DNA of 54,206 nt from Paracoccaceae bacterium (GTDB lineage: Bacteria > Pseudomonadota > Alphaproteobacteria > Rhodobacterales > Rhodobacteraceae): contig JAABTV010000021.1 in the NCBI GenBank assembly GCA_011389685.1, positions 1 through 54,206 on the forward strand. The letters run 5' to 3'. The first letter of the stretch is position 1; the number at the start of each line of letters is the position of its first letter. The notes under the pieces were generated by a model, which saw nothing but the letters and a program-made list of their open reading frames with translations, made no database searches and was not told the DNA's origin. Shown here in pieces: positions 7,445 to 16,975 of the stretch. Position numbers and translations under genes: made by a program.

Positions 7445-8914
7445 TTATCCCTCGTAATTCTCGGCCACCATCCGGTCGAGCGCCATCACGCCCCAGCCAG
7501 TCGCGCCCTTGGGGGCATAGGTGGTCTCGTCCTTGACGCTGGCCACCCCGGCAATGTCGAGATGGATCCACGGGCAGCCGTCCTTGACGAATCTTTGCAG
7601 GAATTGCGCCGCGGTGATCGACCCGGCGGGGCGTCCGCCCACGTTCTTCATGTCGGCGATCTGGGATTTCAGCATCTTGTCATAGGCGTCGCCCAGCGGC
7701 ATCCGCCACGCGCCCTCGCCCTCGGCCTCGGCGGCCTTGAGGAAATGCTTGCAGAAGGCATCGTCATTCGAGAACACGCCCGCCTTTTCATGGCCCAGCC
7801 CGACGATGATCGCCCCGGTCAGCGTCGCCAGATCGACCATGCCCACCGGCGCGAAACGCTGCTGCGCATACCACATCACGTCGGCCAGCACCAAACGCCC
7901 CTCGGCATCGGTGTTGATCACCTCGATCGTGTCGCCCTTCATCGAGCGCACAACGTCGCCCGGCCGCGTCGCGCGCCCCGAGACCATGTTCTCGACGAGG
8001 CCGACCACGCCCACCACATTTGCCCCGGCCTTGCGCCGCGCCAGCGTGCGCATGACGCCCGCGACCACGCCGGCGCCGCCCATGTCCATGGTCATGTCTT
8101 CCATCCCGGCGGCGGGTTTCATCGAAATGCCGCCGGTGTCGAACACCACGCCCTTGCCGATCAAGGCCAGCGGTTTGTCGTCCGCCTTGCCGCCCTTCCA
8201 GTGCATCACCACCACTTTCGACGGGCTCTCGCTGCCATGGCCCACCGCCAGAAGGCTGCCCATGCCCAGCTTTTCCAGCTCCGGCTCGTCCAGCACCTCG
8301 ACTTCGAGCCCCAGCGCCTCCATCTGCTTGAGCCGTTCGGCGAAACTGATCGTGGTCAGGTGGTTGGCCGGTTCATTGACCAGGTCGCGGGTGAAATGCA
8401 CGCCCTCGGCCACCGCGAGCGGGGCGGCCACCGCCGCCTCGGCCTCTTGCGGTTTGGCGCACATCACCGTCACCGCGCCGCGCGGATCGGGATCGGCGCT
8501 CTTGTGGCGGTTGAAATCATAGTGGCGCAGGGCAAGCCCGGTCACGATCGCGACAAGCCGCGCGTGATTGCCGGCCAGAAGCATCAGGTCGGCCTTGCCC
8601 ATCGCCCGGGCCAGCGCCACGCCGGCGCGGCGCGCGTCCTGCACGTCACAGCGCCGCTCGAGCCGGACCACGTCCACCGCTTCGGCCGCCATGCCGGTCG
8701 GCCAGGCGAGGCTGAGCACCTCGCCCGGCTTGGCCTTGGCAAAGCCCTCGCCCTCGAGCAGACGCGCCAGCGCGCCACGGGTCAGGCGATTGACCCGACG
8801 CGCCCCACGGTCAAGCCGCCCGTCGCCGCCGACGATCACCGCCACCCGGCCTTCGGCCCCGGCGATGCGGTCGATATCGACCTCGGAAAAGGTGAATGTG
8901 ACGGGGTCTGTCAT
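7445..8914 (-). CDS. pepA: Leucyl aminopeptidase (M17)
   Basis: 489-residue cytosolic di-metal exopeptidase. Catalytic-domain signatures: IGKGVVFDTGGISMKP (metal Lys254, Asp259) and NTDAEGRL (Asp336, Glu338). The N-terminal domain is less conserved, as usual. The ATG at 8914 follows AGGGAG. Longer in-frame extension to 9100 enters the divergent promoter region and is rejected. It is divergent from lptF across 148 bp and co-directional with holC. Confidence 0.96.
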   Translation of the reverse strand: MTDPVTFTFSEVDIDRIAGAEGRVAVIVGGDGRLDRGARRVNRLTRGALARLLEGEGFAKAKPGEVLSLAWPTGMAAEAVDVVRLERRCDVQDARRAGVALARAMGKADLMLLAGNHARLVAIVTGLALRHYDFNRHKSADPDPRGAVTVMCAKPQEAEAAVAAPLAVAEGVHFTRDLVNEPANHLTTISFAERLKQMEALGLEVEVLDEPELEKLGMGSLLAVGHGSESPSKVVVMHWKGGKADDKPLALIGKGVVFDTGGISMKPAAGMEDMTMDMGGAGVVAGVMRTLARRKAGANVVGVVGLVENMVSGRATRPGDVVRSMKGDTIEVINTDAEGRLVLADVMWYAQQRFAPVGMVDLATLTGAIIVGLGHEKAGVFSNDDAFCKHFLKAAEAEGEGAWRMPLGDAYDKMLKSQIADMKNVGGRPAGSITAAQFLQRFVKDGCPWIHLDIAGVASVKDETTYAPKGATGWGVMALDRMVAENYEG

Positions 8915-9062
8915 GGCGCGGCTCCCTGATGTTCGCTCATGCGCGACTCCTAGCGCGCGCCTGTCCGATTGGCCAGAATGCAGTTTACCATCGCTTCGCC
9001 TTTCCTGTAGTGTCCGCGCAATATCTTGTTGCTCACATGGTGCCTTCGGGGGGAGTGCGGAC

Positions 9063-10190
9063 TTGGCCAGATTCGACAGATACCTGCTGTCGCAGCTCAT
9101 GGTCCTGTTCGGGTTCTTCGCCCTCGTGCTGGTCTCGATCTACTGGATCAACCGCGCGGTCAAACTCTTCGACACGCTGATCGGCGACGGCCAGACCGCC
9201 TGGGTCTTTGCCGAGTTCACCGCGCTGACCCTGCCGGGCGTGATCCGCCTCGTGCTGCCGGTGGCGGGGTTCGCGGCGTCGGTCTATGTCACCAACCGGC
9301 TCAGTTCGGAAAGCGAGTTGACGGTGATGCAGGCGACCGGGTTCTCGCCGTGGCGGCTGGCGCGGCCGGTGCTGGTCTTCGGGCTGATCGTGGCGGGCAT
9401 GATGTCGGTGCTGACGCATGCGCTGGTGCCGATGTCGATGGCGCAGCTCAAGGACCGCGAGATCGAGATCTCGCGCAACATCACCGCCAAGCTGCTGACC
9501 GAGGGCACGTTCCTGCACCCCTCCGCGGGCGTCACCTTCTATATCCGCGAGATCACCCCCGAGGGCGCGCTGCGCGACGTGTTCCTCTCGGACCGGCGCC
9601 GCATGGGCGAAAGCCTGACCTACACCGCGCAAGAGGCTTATCTCGTGCGTGACGGGGACAGCTCGAAACTAGTGATGGTGGACGGGCTGTCGCAATCGCA
9701 CAACCGGGCCACGGGCCGGCTCTTTACCACGCATTTCGACGATTTCTCCTATGATATCAGCGCGTTGATCGACGATAAGCAAACCGCCGGGTTCGAGGTC
9801 GGCCATGCTTCGACCGTCGATCTGATCCGTGATCCCGCCGGCGTCGCGGCGCGGGCCGGGGCGCCGCCGGGGTTCAGCGCCGACGAGTTGCACAGCCGCT
9901 TCGCGCAGCCGCTCTTCTGCCTTGCCGCGGCGCTCATCGGGTTTGCCGCGCTGCTCACCGGCACGTTCAGCCGCTTTGGCGTCTGGCGCCAGATCACCGT
10001 CGCGATCTTCCTTCTGGTGATGCTCAAGCTGATCGAGGGGCTGGCGACCGACCCGGTGCGCGCCGACCCCGCGCTGTGGCCGGTGATCTATGCGCCGCCG
10101 CTTCTGGGGCTCGGGGCGGCGGTCGGGCTGCTGGGATATGCCGGGCGCAGCCGCACCCCGCGCCGCGCCCGACCGGAGGCCGCGACATGA
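9063..10190 (+). CDS. lptF: LPS export ABC transporter permease LptF
   Basis: 375-residue inner-membrane subunit of LptB2FG, which extracts LPS from the inner membrane. Three N-terminal helices, a periplasmic beta-jellyroll (about residues 130-270) and three C-terminal helices are visible. The best start is TTG at 9063 (reading ARFDRYLLSQLM), preceded by GGGGGG. The first in-frame ATG (9099) would cut into the first helix. It overlaps lptG by ATGA. Confidence 0.94.
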   Translation: MARFDRYLLSQLMVLFGFFALVLVSIYWINRAVKLFDTLIGDGQTAWVFAEFTALTLPGVIRLVLPVAGFAASVYVTNRLSSESELTVMQATGFSPWRLARPVLVFGLIVAGMMSVLTHALVPMSMAQLKDREIEISRNITAKLLTEGTFLHPSAGVTFYIREITPEGALRDVFLSDRRRMGESLTYTAQEAYLVRDGDSSKLVMVDGLSQSHNRATGRLFTTHFDDFSYDISALIDDKQTAGFEVGHASTVDLIRDPAGVAARAGAPPGFSADELHSRFAQPLFCLAAALIGFAALLTGTFSRFGVWRQITVAIFLLVMLKLIEGLATDPVRADPALWPVIYAPPLLGLGAAVGLLGYAGRSRTPRRARPEAAT

Positions 10191-11284
10191 GGCTCCACCT
10201 CTATTTCGCGCGCAAGTTCGCCCGGACCTTCTTTGGCCTGCTGTTCCTCTTTTTCCTGCTCCAGGTGCTGGTCGATCTCATCGAACAGGTGCGCAAGCTC
10301 GACCGCACCGATGCCGGTTTCGCCGACATGATCGGGCTTACCCTGCTTTCGGCGCCCGGCGGGCTCAACACCATCCTGCCGCTGGTGATGATTCTCGCCA
10401 CGGTCGCGCTGTTCATCGGGCTGGCGCGCTCGTCCGAACTCGTCGTGGTGCGCGCGGCCGGGCGTTCGGGGCTCAAGACACTGGTCGCGCCGGTGCTGGT
10501 GGCCGGGCTGATCGGCGGGCTGGCGGTCAGCACCTTCAACCCGATCGTCTCGGCCACCTCGAAACGCTATCAGGAGCTTTTCCAGCGCCATGTCTCGGGC
10601 GGCGCGGACGTGCTGTCGATCTCCTCCGAAGGACTCTGGCTGCGCCAGGGCGGCCCCGAGGGGCAGACCGTGATCCGCGCCACCGCGGCCAATGCCGATG
10701 CCTCGATCCTCTATGACCTGAGTTTCATCACCTATGCGCCCGGGGGTGGCCCGCTGCGCCGGATCGAGGCCCGCGAGGCCCAGCTTGCCGACGGCGCGTG
10801 GCGCCTGCGCGACGCCAAGTCCTGGCCGCTCACCGCCGGTCTCAACCCCGAGGCCGCCGCCGAAACCCATGCCGATCTGCGCCTGCCCTCGACCCTCACC
10901 CAGGACCGCATCCGCGACAGTTTCGGCCGCCCCGACGCGATTTCGGTCTGGGATCTGCCGACCGTGATCGCGCAGCTCGAACAGGCCGGGTTCTCGCCGC
11001 GCCGGCACGCGGTCTGGCTCCAGATGGAACTGGCGCGGCCGCTGTTTCTGGTCGCGATGGTGCTGATCGGCGCGGCCTTCACCATGCGCCACCAGCGCGG
11101 CGGCGGCACCGGAATCGCCATTCTGGTCTCGCTGCTGATCGGTTTCTCGCTCTATTTCATCCGCAATTTCGGGCAGATCCTGGGCGAGAACGGCCAGATT
11201 CCGGTGATGCTCGCGGCCTGGGCTCCGCCGGTGGCCTCGGTGCTTCTGGGCCTCGGCCTCGTCCTCAACACGGAGGACGGATGA
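10187..11284 (+). CDS. lptG: LPS export ABC transporter permease LptG
   Basis: 365-residue partner of LptF with the same helix/jellyroll/helix plan. The start MRLHLYFARKFARTFFG at 10187 overlaps the lptF stop by 4 bp, and CCGGAGG lies just upstream. RSSELVVVRAAGRSG is the conserved cytoplasmic coupling region. It is followed by lptD with another 4-bp overlap, giving strict translational coupling of the LPS transport genes. Confidence 0.95.
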   Translation: MRLHLYFARKFARTFFGLLFLFFLLQVLVDLIEQVRKLDRTDAGFADMIGLTLLSAPGGLNTILPLVMILATVALFIGLARSSELVVVRAAGRSGLKTLVAPVLVAGLIGGLAVSTFNPIVSATSKRYQELFQRHVSGGADVLSISSEGLWLRQGGPEGQTVIRATAANADASILYDLSFITYAPGGGPLRRIEAREAQLADGAWRLRDAKSWPLTAGLNPEAAAETHADLRLPSTLTQDRIRDSFGRPDAISVWDLPTVIAQLEQAGFSPRRHAVWLQMELARPLFLVAMVLIGAAFTMRHQRGGGTGIAILVSLLIGFSLYFIRNFGQILGENGQIPVMLAAWAPPVASVLLGLGLVLNTEDG

Positions 11285-13458
11285 TGCGTGCCCGCTTGTC
11301 GCTGATCGTGGCCGTGCTCATCGCGGCGCTTGCCCTGCCCGCCGCCGCCATGGCGCAGGGCGAGCGGCAGGCGCAAGCCCAACCCACCCCCGCCATCCTC
11401 GTCGCCGACAAGGTCTTTCTCGAAGGCAAGACCCGGCTCATCGCCGAGGGCAATGTCGAGGCGCTCCAGGACGGCACGCGGATCAAGGCAAGCCGCATCG
11501 CCTATGATCGCGAGACCGACCGACTGACCATCGACGGCCCCGTAACCATCACGCAAGGCGAGGACCGGCTGGTCCTTGCCGACAGCGCCGAGATGGATGC
11601 CGGGTTTCGCAACGGGCTGTTACGCGGGGCGCGCATGGTGCTCAACCAGCAGGTTCAGCTTGCCGCGTATCAACTCAACCGCGTCAACGGGCGCTATTCG
11701 CAGCTTTACAAGACCGCCGTCACCTCCTGCCGGGTGTGCAACGCCAACGAGCCGCCGCTCTGGCAGATCCGCGCCCGCAAGGTGATCCACGATCAGGTCG
11801 AACGCCAGCTCTATTTCGAGGACGCGCAGGTGCGCGTCATGGATGTGCCGATCTTCTACCTGCCCCGGCTGCGCCTGCCCGACCCGACGCTCGACCGCGC
11901 CACCGGCTTTCTGATTCCCAGCCTGAAGGGCAATTCGCGGCTCGGCACCGGCATCCGCATCCCCTATTTCATCAAGCTGGGCGATCACCGCGACCTGACC
12001 GTCGCGCCGTTCATCTCGGGCAACACCCGCACGCTCGACCTGCGCTATCGCCAGGCGTTCCGCCGCGGGCGGATCGAATTCGAGGGCGCCGTGTCGAATG
12101 ACACGATCTTCCCCAACAGCCGCGCCTATCTGTTCGGCCGCGGACAGTTCGACCTCAAACGCGATTTCAAACTCGGATTCGGCCTCGAACTGGTCAGCGA
12201 CAAGAGCTACCTGATCGACTATGGCTATTCCGACAAGGACCGGCTCAGGAGCGATATCACGCTCAGCCGGGTGCGCCGCGACGAATACATGAGCGGCGCG
12301 CTGGTGCATTATCACAGTCTGCGAGTCGGCGAGGACGCATCGACCCTGCCCACCTTCATCGGCGATTTCGCCTATGAACGGCGGTTCTTTCCGTCCGCGC
12401 TGGGCGGCGAGCTTCGGTTTTCCGGCGGCGCGCACACGCATTTCCGCTATTCCACCCTGCCCACCGACGGGCCCGATACCGACACGATCGTCGACGGGCG
12501 CGACGTGACCCGGCTCGGGGTCGAGGCGACGTGGCGGCGCAACTGGACGCTGGCGGGCGGTATCCGCGCGCGCGTGCTGGCCGGGTTCGCCGCCGACCGG
12601 TTCATCACCGCCGACGATGCCACGCGGCCGCGTCACGCCGCCCGGATCACCCCCATGGCCGCCGTCACCCTGCGCTGGCCCTGGCAGAAGATCACGCCGA
12701 CGGGTGCGACGCATGTGATCGAGCCGGTGGTGCAATTCGGCTGGACCGGTGGCAAGCGCCTTTCGGTCGCCAATGACGAAAGCACCCGGGTCGAATTCGA
12801 CGAGGGCAACCTGCTGTCGCTGTCCCGCTTTCCCGCCCCCGACCGGCGCGAACGCGGCGCGGTCACCGCCTATGGCCTCAACTGGAGCCGGGTCGCCCCC
12901 GGCGGCTGGCAATCGGACCTGACGCTGGGACAGGTCACCCGCGCGCGCGCCGACAACGCCTTTTCGCCGACATCGGGCCTGCGCGGCACCACCTCGGATC
13001 TGCTGGTCGCCGGTCAGGTCAAATCGGCGCAGGGCCTGTCGCTCACCGGGCGGGCATTGTTCGACGCAAGGCTCGACCTCTCCAAGGGCGAGGCCCGCGC
13101 CGGCTATCAGACCCCGCGCCTCGCGCTCGGGGCGAGCTATGTCTGGCTCGGCCCCGATGCCTTCGAGGACCGGCCCAACACCGTCTCGGAATGGTCGCTC
13201 GACGGGCTTTACCGGCTGGGTCGCCACTGGTCGAGCCGCGCCAATGTGCGCTATGACGTGGTCTCGAACAAGACCGCCGAGGCCGGGGTCGGCCTGATCT
13301 ACCGGAATGAATGCGTCGAGATCGATCTTTCGCTCTCGCGTCGCTTCACCTCATCCGTTATCCTCACTCCATCGACGGATTTCAGCTTTACCGTAGGGAT
13401 CAAGGGCTTCTCGGCCAACGGCACGGACAAGAGCTATACCCGAAAATGCAGGAACTAG
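11281..13458 (+). CDS. lptD: LPS assembly outer-membrane protein LptD
   Basis: 725-residue outer-membrane barrel that inserts LPS into the outer leaflet. The signal peptide is MMRARLSLIVAVLIAALALP, cleaved near AAAMAQ. An N-terminal OstA jellyroll (about 35-150) is followed by a beta-rich barrel. Cys pairs in SCRVCN and near the C-terminus (NEC, RKC) could make the interdomain disulfides known in LptD. The tandem ATGATG start overlaps lptG. The next gene, surA, encodes its chaperone. Confidence 0.95.
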   Translation: MMRARLSLIVAVLIAALALPAAAMAQGERQAQAQPTPAILVADKVFLEGKTRLIAEGNVEALQDGTRIKASRIAYDRETDRLTIDGPVTITQGEDRLVLADSAEMDAGFRNGLLRGARMVLNQQVQLAAYQLNRVNGRYSQLYKTAVTSCRVCNANEPPLWQIRARKVIHDQVERQLYFEDAQVRVMDVPIFYLPRLRLPDPTLDRATGFLIPSLKGNSRLGTGIRIPYFIKLGDHRDLTVAPFISGNTRTLDLRYRQAFRRGRIEFEGAVSNDTIFPNSRAYLFGRGQFDLKRDFKLGFGLELVSDKSYLIDYGYSDKDRLRSDITLSRVRRDEYMSGALVHYHSLRVGEDASTLPTFIGDFAYERRFFPSALGGELRFSGGAHTHFRYSTLPTDGPDTDTIVDGRDVTRLGVEATWRRNWTLAGGIRARVLAGFAADRFITADDATRPRHAARITPMAAVTLRWPWQKITPTGATHVIEPVVQFGWTGGKRLSVANDESTRVEFDEGNLLSLSRFPAPDRRERGAVTAYGLNWSRVAPGGWQSDLTLGQVTRARADNAFSPTSGLRGTTSDLLVAGQVKSAQGLSLTGRALFDARLDLSKGEARAGYQTPRLALGASYVWLGPDAFEDRPNTVSEWSLDGLYRLGRHWSSRANVRYDVVSNKTAEAGVGLIYRNECVEIDLSLSRRFTSSVILTPSTDFSFTVGIKGFSANGTDKSYTRKCRN

Positions 13459-13466
13459 GCAGACCC

Positions 13467-14726
13467 ATGAGCAGACTGACACATATCATGCATTCGCTGA
13501 CCCGCGCCGCGCTGGCGCTGTCGCTGGCTCTGATACTGGCCACGCTTGCATGGATCGCAACCGACGCGCCCCGGGCCAGTGCCCAGACCCTGTTCGAACC
13601 GGCGATCAAGGTGAATGACAATGTCATCACCCGTTACGAGCTCGAACAGCGCGCCCGCATGCTGCAACTCTTCCGCTCGCCGGGCGACCCGCAAAGCACC
13701 GCCCGCGACCAGTTGATCGAGGACCGGCTCAAGCTCGACGCCGCAAGCGCCGCCGGTCTGCGCCCCTCGCGCGACGAGATCGAGGCCGGGATGGAGGAAT
13801 TCGCCTCCCGCGCCGACATGAGCGCCGAACAGCTGATCAACGCGCTTTCCGGGGCCGGGGTGGCCGAACAGACCTTCCGCGATTTCATCATCGTCGGCGT
13901 CACCTGGCGGCAACTGGTGCGCGCCCGTTTCGCGCCCCGGGTCGAGGTCTCGGAACGCGAGATCGACCGCGCGCTGGGCCAGACCGGCGCCGGCAGCGTC
14001 CGGGTTCTGCTGGCCGAGATCATCATCGCCGCCGAGCCGGGACAGGAAGCCGCCGCCGAGGCCCGCGCCCGCGAAATCGCGCAAATCACCAGCACCGGCG
14101 CCTTTTCCGCCGCCGCGCGGCGCCATTCCGCCTCGCAGTCGCGCGGGCGCGGCGGGCGGCTCGGCTGGCAGGCGGTTTCCGACCTGCCCCCGGCGATCCA
14201 GTCGCGCGTGCTCGGCCTCGCCCCCGGACAGGTGACCGAACCGATCCCGATCCCCGGCGGCATCGCGCTCTTTCAGATGCGCGCCATCGAAGAGGGCGAG
14301 GTGGTCCAACCCGAATACGCCGCCATCGAATACGCCGCCTATTACATCGACGGCGGGCGCAGCGACGCGGCCCTGGCCCGCGCGCAGAAGGTCCGCGAGA
14401 GCATCGACACCTGCGACGACCTTTATGGCATCGCCAAGGGCCAGCCCGAATCCGTGCTCGACCGTGGCTCGAAAAAACCCGGGGAAATTCCCGCCGACAT
14501 CGCCGCCGAACTGACCCGGCTCGACCGGCACGAGGTCTCGACCGCGCTCACCCGCGCCAACGGCCAGACCCTGGTTTTCCTGATGCTCTGTGGCCGCACC
14601 CCCGTCATCGCCGAGGATGTCTCGCGCGAGGACGTGATGCTGAGCCTGCAGAACCGCCGCCTCGAAAGCTTTGCCAACGGTTATCTCGAACAATTGCGGG
14701 CCGAAGCGCGCATCATCGAGAAATGA
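13467..14726 (+). CDS. surA: SurA-like periplasmic chaperone / peptidyl-prolyl isomerase
   Basis: 419-residue protein. The N-terminal hydrophobic segment (about residues 13-40, ending ASAQ) is a signal sequence. A SurA N-domain follows (INDN-type IKVNDNVITRYELEQRARML), then one parvulin domain at about 190-285 with GGRLGWQAVSDLPPAI. It helps fold outer-membrane barrels such as the LptD encoded 9 bp upstream. It ends in an ATGA overlap with pdxA. ATG 13488 is an alternative start that still retains the signal. Confidence 0.92.
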   Translation: MSRLTHIMHSLTRAALALSLALILATLAWIATDAPRASAQTLFEPAIKVNDNVITRYELEQRARMLQLFRSPGDPQSTARDQLIEDRLKLDAASAAGLRPSRDEIEAGMEEFASRADMSAEQLINALSGAGVAEQTFRDFIIVGVTWRQLVRARFAPRVEVSEREIDRALGQTGAGSVRVLLAEIIIAAEPGQEAAAEARAREIAQITSTGAFSAAARRHSASQSRGRGGRLGWQAVSDLPPAIQSRVLGLAPGQVTEPIPIPGGIALFQMRAIEEGEVVQPEYAAIEYAAYYIDGGRSDAALARAQKVRESIDTCDDLYGIAKGQPESVLDRGSKKPGEIPADIAAELTRLDRHEVSTALTRANGQTLVFLMLCGRTPVIAEDVSREDVMLSLQNRRLESFANGYLEQLRAEARIIEK

Positions 14727-15694
14727 CCCGCCCGCCCATCGCGCTCACCTGTGGCGAGCCGGCGGGCATCGGGCCCGAGCTTGCGGTAAAGGCACATGCC
14801 GCGCTCAGGGACGAGCTGGCCTTCTTCTGGCTGGGCGATCCCCGCCACCTGCCCTCCGGCGCCGCCGTGGCCCTGATCGACAGCCCCGCCGAGGCCCCCG
14901 CCGCCATGGCCCACGGCCTGCCGGTGCTGGCGCATGGCTTCGCCGCGCCCACAACGCCCGGACAGCCCGACCCGGCCAATGCGCAGGGCGTGATCGACGT
15001 GATCGCCCGCGCCGTCGACCTAGTGCAGACCGGCGCGGCGGGCGCGCTCTGCACCCTGCCGATCCACAAGAAGGCGCTCAAGGACGGGGCCGATTTCGCC
15101 TATCCGGGCCACACGGAGTATCTCGCCGCGCTGGCCGGGGTCCGGCGCGTGGTGATGATGCTGGCCAGCGACCGGCTCCGCGTCGTGCCGGCCACGATCC
15201 ATATGCCCCTGCGCGATGTGGCCGAGGCCCTCACCGCCGAACTGCTTGAGGAAACGATCCGCATCACCCATGCCGGCCTGCAACGCCAGTTCGCCACCCC
15301 CGCCCCGCGCCTCGCCGTGGCCGGGCTCAACCCCCATGCGGGCGAAGGCGGCGCGATGGGCGACGAGGAAATCACCATGATGATCCCGCTTCTCGACCGG
15401 CTGCGCGCCGAAGGCTTCGACCTGGCCGGGCCACTTTCGGCCGACACCATGTTTCACGAGGCCGCCCGCGCGCGCTATGACGCGGCGATCTGTGCCTATC
15501 ACGACCAGGCGCTGATCCCGATCAAGACGCTCGATTTCGACAATGGCGTGAACGTGACGCTGGGCCTGCCCTTCATCCGCACCTCGCCCGACCACGGCAC
15601 CGCCTTCGACATCGCCGGGCAGGGCCGGGCCAACCCCGCCTCGACCATCGCCGCGCTGCGCATGGCCGCCCGCATGGCCCGGGACGCACGGTGA
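14723..15694 (+). CDS. pdxA: 4-hydroxythreonine-4-phosphate dehydrogenase
   Basis: 323-residue NAD-dependent enzyme of DXP-dependent pyridoxal phosphate synthesis. Signatures: [16 protein letters not shown] at the N-terminus, [12 protein letters not shown], and the C-terminal [26 protein letters not shown] with [14 protein letters not shown] carrying metal-binding His. It overlaps surA by 4 bp. The common gene order surA-pdxA-rsmA is kept. Confidence 0.97.
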   Translation: MTRPPIALTCGEPAGIGPELAVKAHAALRDELAFFWLGDPRHLPSGAAVALIDSPAEAPAAMAHGLPVLAHGFAAPTTPGQPDPANAQGVIDVIARAVDLVQTGAAGALCTLPIHKKALKDGADFAYPGHTEYLAALAGVRRVVMMLASDRLRVVPATIHMPLRDVAEALTAELLEETIRITHAGLQRQFATPAPRLAVAGLNPHAGEGGAMGDEEITMMIPLLDRLRAEGFDLAGPLSADTMFHEAARARYDAAICAYHDQALIPIKTLDFDNGVNVTLGLPFIRTSPDHGTAFDIAGQGRANPASTIAALRMAARMARDAR

Positions 15695-15711
15695 GTGCAA
15701 GCCCGACCCCG

Positions 15712-15779
15712 GCGCCGGTCGCACGACCGGCGCGGACGCGATTGCACAATCGCGTCGCAAGCGGCCGCGCGGCCGCTTG
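15712..15779. repeat. Array of three 22-nt palindromes at exact 23-nt period (pdxA-rsmA gap)
   Basis: Three perfect inverted repeats lie at 15712-15733, 15735-15756 and 15758-15779, each separated by a single G. As RNA they fold to 9-bp stems (GCGCCGGTC, GACGCGATT and CAAGCGGCC with their complements) closed by the tetraloops GCAC, GCAC and GCGC. Geometry and loop are shared while the stem sequences are unrelated. They fill most of the 103-bp intercistronic gap and end 18 bp before the rsmA ATG. Confidence 0.93.
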
Positions 15780-15797
15780 TCCCGGCCCGAGACGCTG

Positions 15798-16634
15798 ATG
15801 CCGATCGACCCGCTCCCCCCGCTGCGCGCGGTGATTGCCGATCATGGCCTCTCGGCGCGCAAGTCGCTGGGGCAGAATTTCCTGCTCGACCTGAACCTCA
15901 CCGCCAGGATCGCCCGCTCCGCCGGGGATCTCACGCAATGCGATGTGCTTGAAATCGGCCCCGGGCCGGGCGGGCTCACCCGCGGGCTTCTGGCCGAAGG
16001 CGCGCGCCACGTTCTGGCCATAGAGAAAGACGCCCGCTGCCTGCCTGCCCTGGCCGAGATCGCCGCCGCATATCCCGGCCGCCTCACCGTGATCGAGGGC
16101 GACGCGCTTGAGGTCAACCCGCTCGCCCACCTCACCCCGCCGATCCGCATCGCCGCCAACCTGCCTTATAACGTGGGCACCGAATTGCTGGTGCGCTGGC
16201 TCACCCCGCCCGAATGGCCGCCCTTCTGGCAAAGCCTCACGCTGATGTTCCAGCGCGAAGTCGCCGAACGGATCGTCGCCACCCCCGGCTCCAAGGCCTA
16301 TGGGCGGCTCGCCCTTCTGGCGCAATGGCGCTGCGACGCGCGCATCGTGATGAGCCTGCCACCGCAGGCCTTCACTCCGCCGCCCAAGGTCTCCTCGGCG
16401 GTGGTGCACCTGAGCGCCCTGCCCGCACCGCGCTTTGCGGCGGATGCGAAGACCCTCGAACGGCTGGTCGCCAAGGCCTTCAACCAGCGCCGCAAGATGC
16501 TGCGCGCCGCGCTCAAGGGGCTGACCCCCGATATCGAGGACAAGCTGGTCGCCGCCGGCATTGCCCCCACCGACCGCGCCGAGACCGTTGATCTCGAACG
16601 CTTCTGTGCCCTTGCCCGGCTGATCGAAAAATGA
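15798..16634 (+). CDS. rsmA: 16S rRNA (A1518/A1519-N6,N6)-dimethyltransferase
   Basis: 278-residue KsgA-family methylase that dimethylates two adenines in the helix 45 loop of 16S rRNA. SAM motif I is [16 protein letters not shown] and the catalytic motif is [21 protein letters not shown] and FNQRRKMLR are typical. ATG 15798 is chosen over TTG 15777, because the TTG lies inside the third palindrome. The ribosome site is weak, which fits control by the structured leader. Confidence 0.95.
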   Translation: MPIDPLPPLRAVIADHGLSARKSLGQNFLLDLNLTARIARSAGDLTQCDVLEIGPGPGGLTRGLLAEGARHVLAIEKDARCLPALAEIAAAYPGRLTVIEGDALEVNPLAHLTPPIRIAANLPYNVGTELLVRWLTPPEWPPFWQSLTLMFQREVAERIVATPGSKAYGRLALLAQWRCDARIVMSLPPQAFTPPPKVSSAVVHLSALPAPRFAADAKTLERLVAKAFNQRRKMLRAALKGLTPDIEDKLVAAGIAPTDRAETVDLERFCALARLIEK

Positions 16635-16975
16635 AAACGCCCCGGCGCGGGAACGGGGCGAGACGGGGCTCTTGGAAAGTGTTGCGCTCGAATGGGATTC
16701 GGCTGACGCCCAACAAGAGGGCAGCGCTCGACCCGGGGTGGGTGCGAAGCGCCCGCCTTGGGGCGGGGCGGGCGCTGCCCGGGCTGCAAGCAGCCCGGGC
16801 GAAATGAATTCGATCGAGTGCAACACGCTATAATGGGGGGCCTGCCTGTGCAGGCCTGACGGAACGCGGCTCGAATGGTTTCGCGCGACCCCCGCAACGC
16901 GTCCTTCCCGACGCGCGCGCAAGGCTCACGGGGTGCATTGCGAGTCCGCTGCGCCGCGACTTTCCCTGCCCCGGG
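16635..16975. other. Gene-free interval rsmA-DUF4167
   Basis: 341 bp between convergent genes. It holds a 7-bp hairpin (CGCCCCG 16638-16644 with CGGGGCG 16654-16660) that may end rsmA transcription, although no T-run follows. Repeat A copy 1 follows, and then about 140 bp in which I see no gene. Confidence 0.7.
16679..16832 (+). repeat. Repeat A (MITE-like), copy 1
   Basis: About 154 bp. Terminal inverted repeats: GTGTTGCGCTCG (16679-16690) against CGAGTGCAACAC (16815-16826), 11 of 12 matching, with TATA outside the right end. The interior holds a perfect hairpin GCCCGGGCTG-CAAG-CAGCCCGGGC (16777-16800). Other copies are at 40564, 47737 and 54103, all in the same orientation. No transposase is encoded. 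Confidence 0.88.

Noticed and set aside
7412..8929. 505-codon plus-strand open frame
   Set aside because: Exact antisense of pepA; composition is typical of high-GC shadow frames.
15777..15797. TTG at 15777 as rsmA start
   Set aside because: It lies within the third palindrome without a ribosome site. ATG 15798 gives the usual N-terminus.
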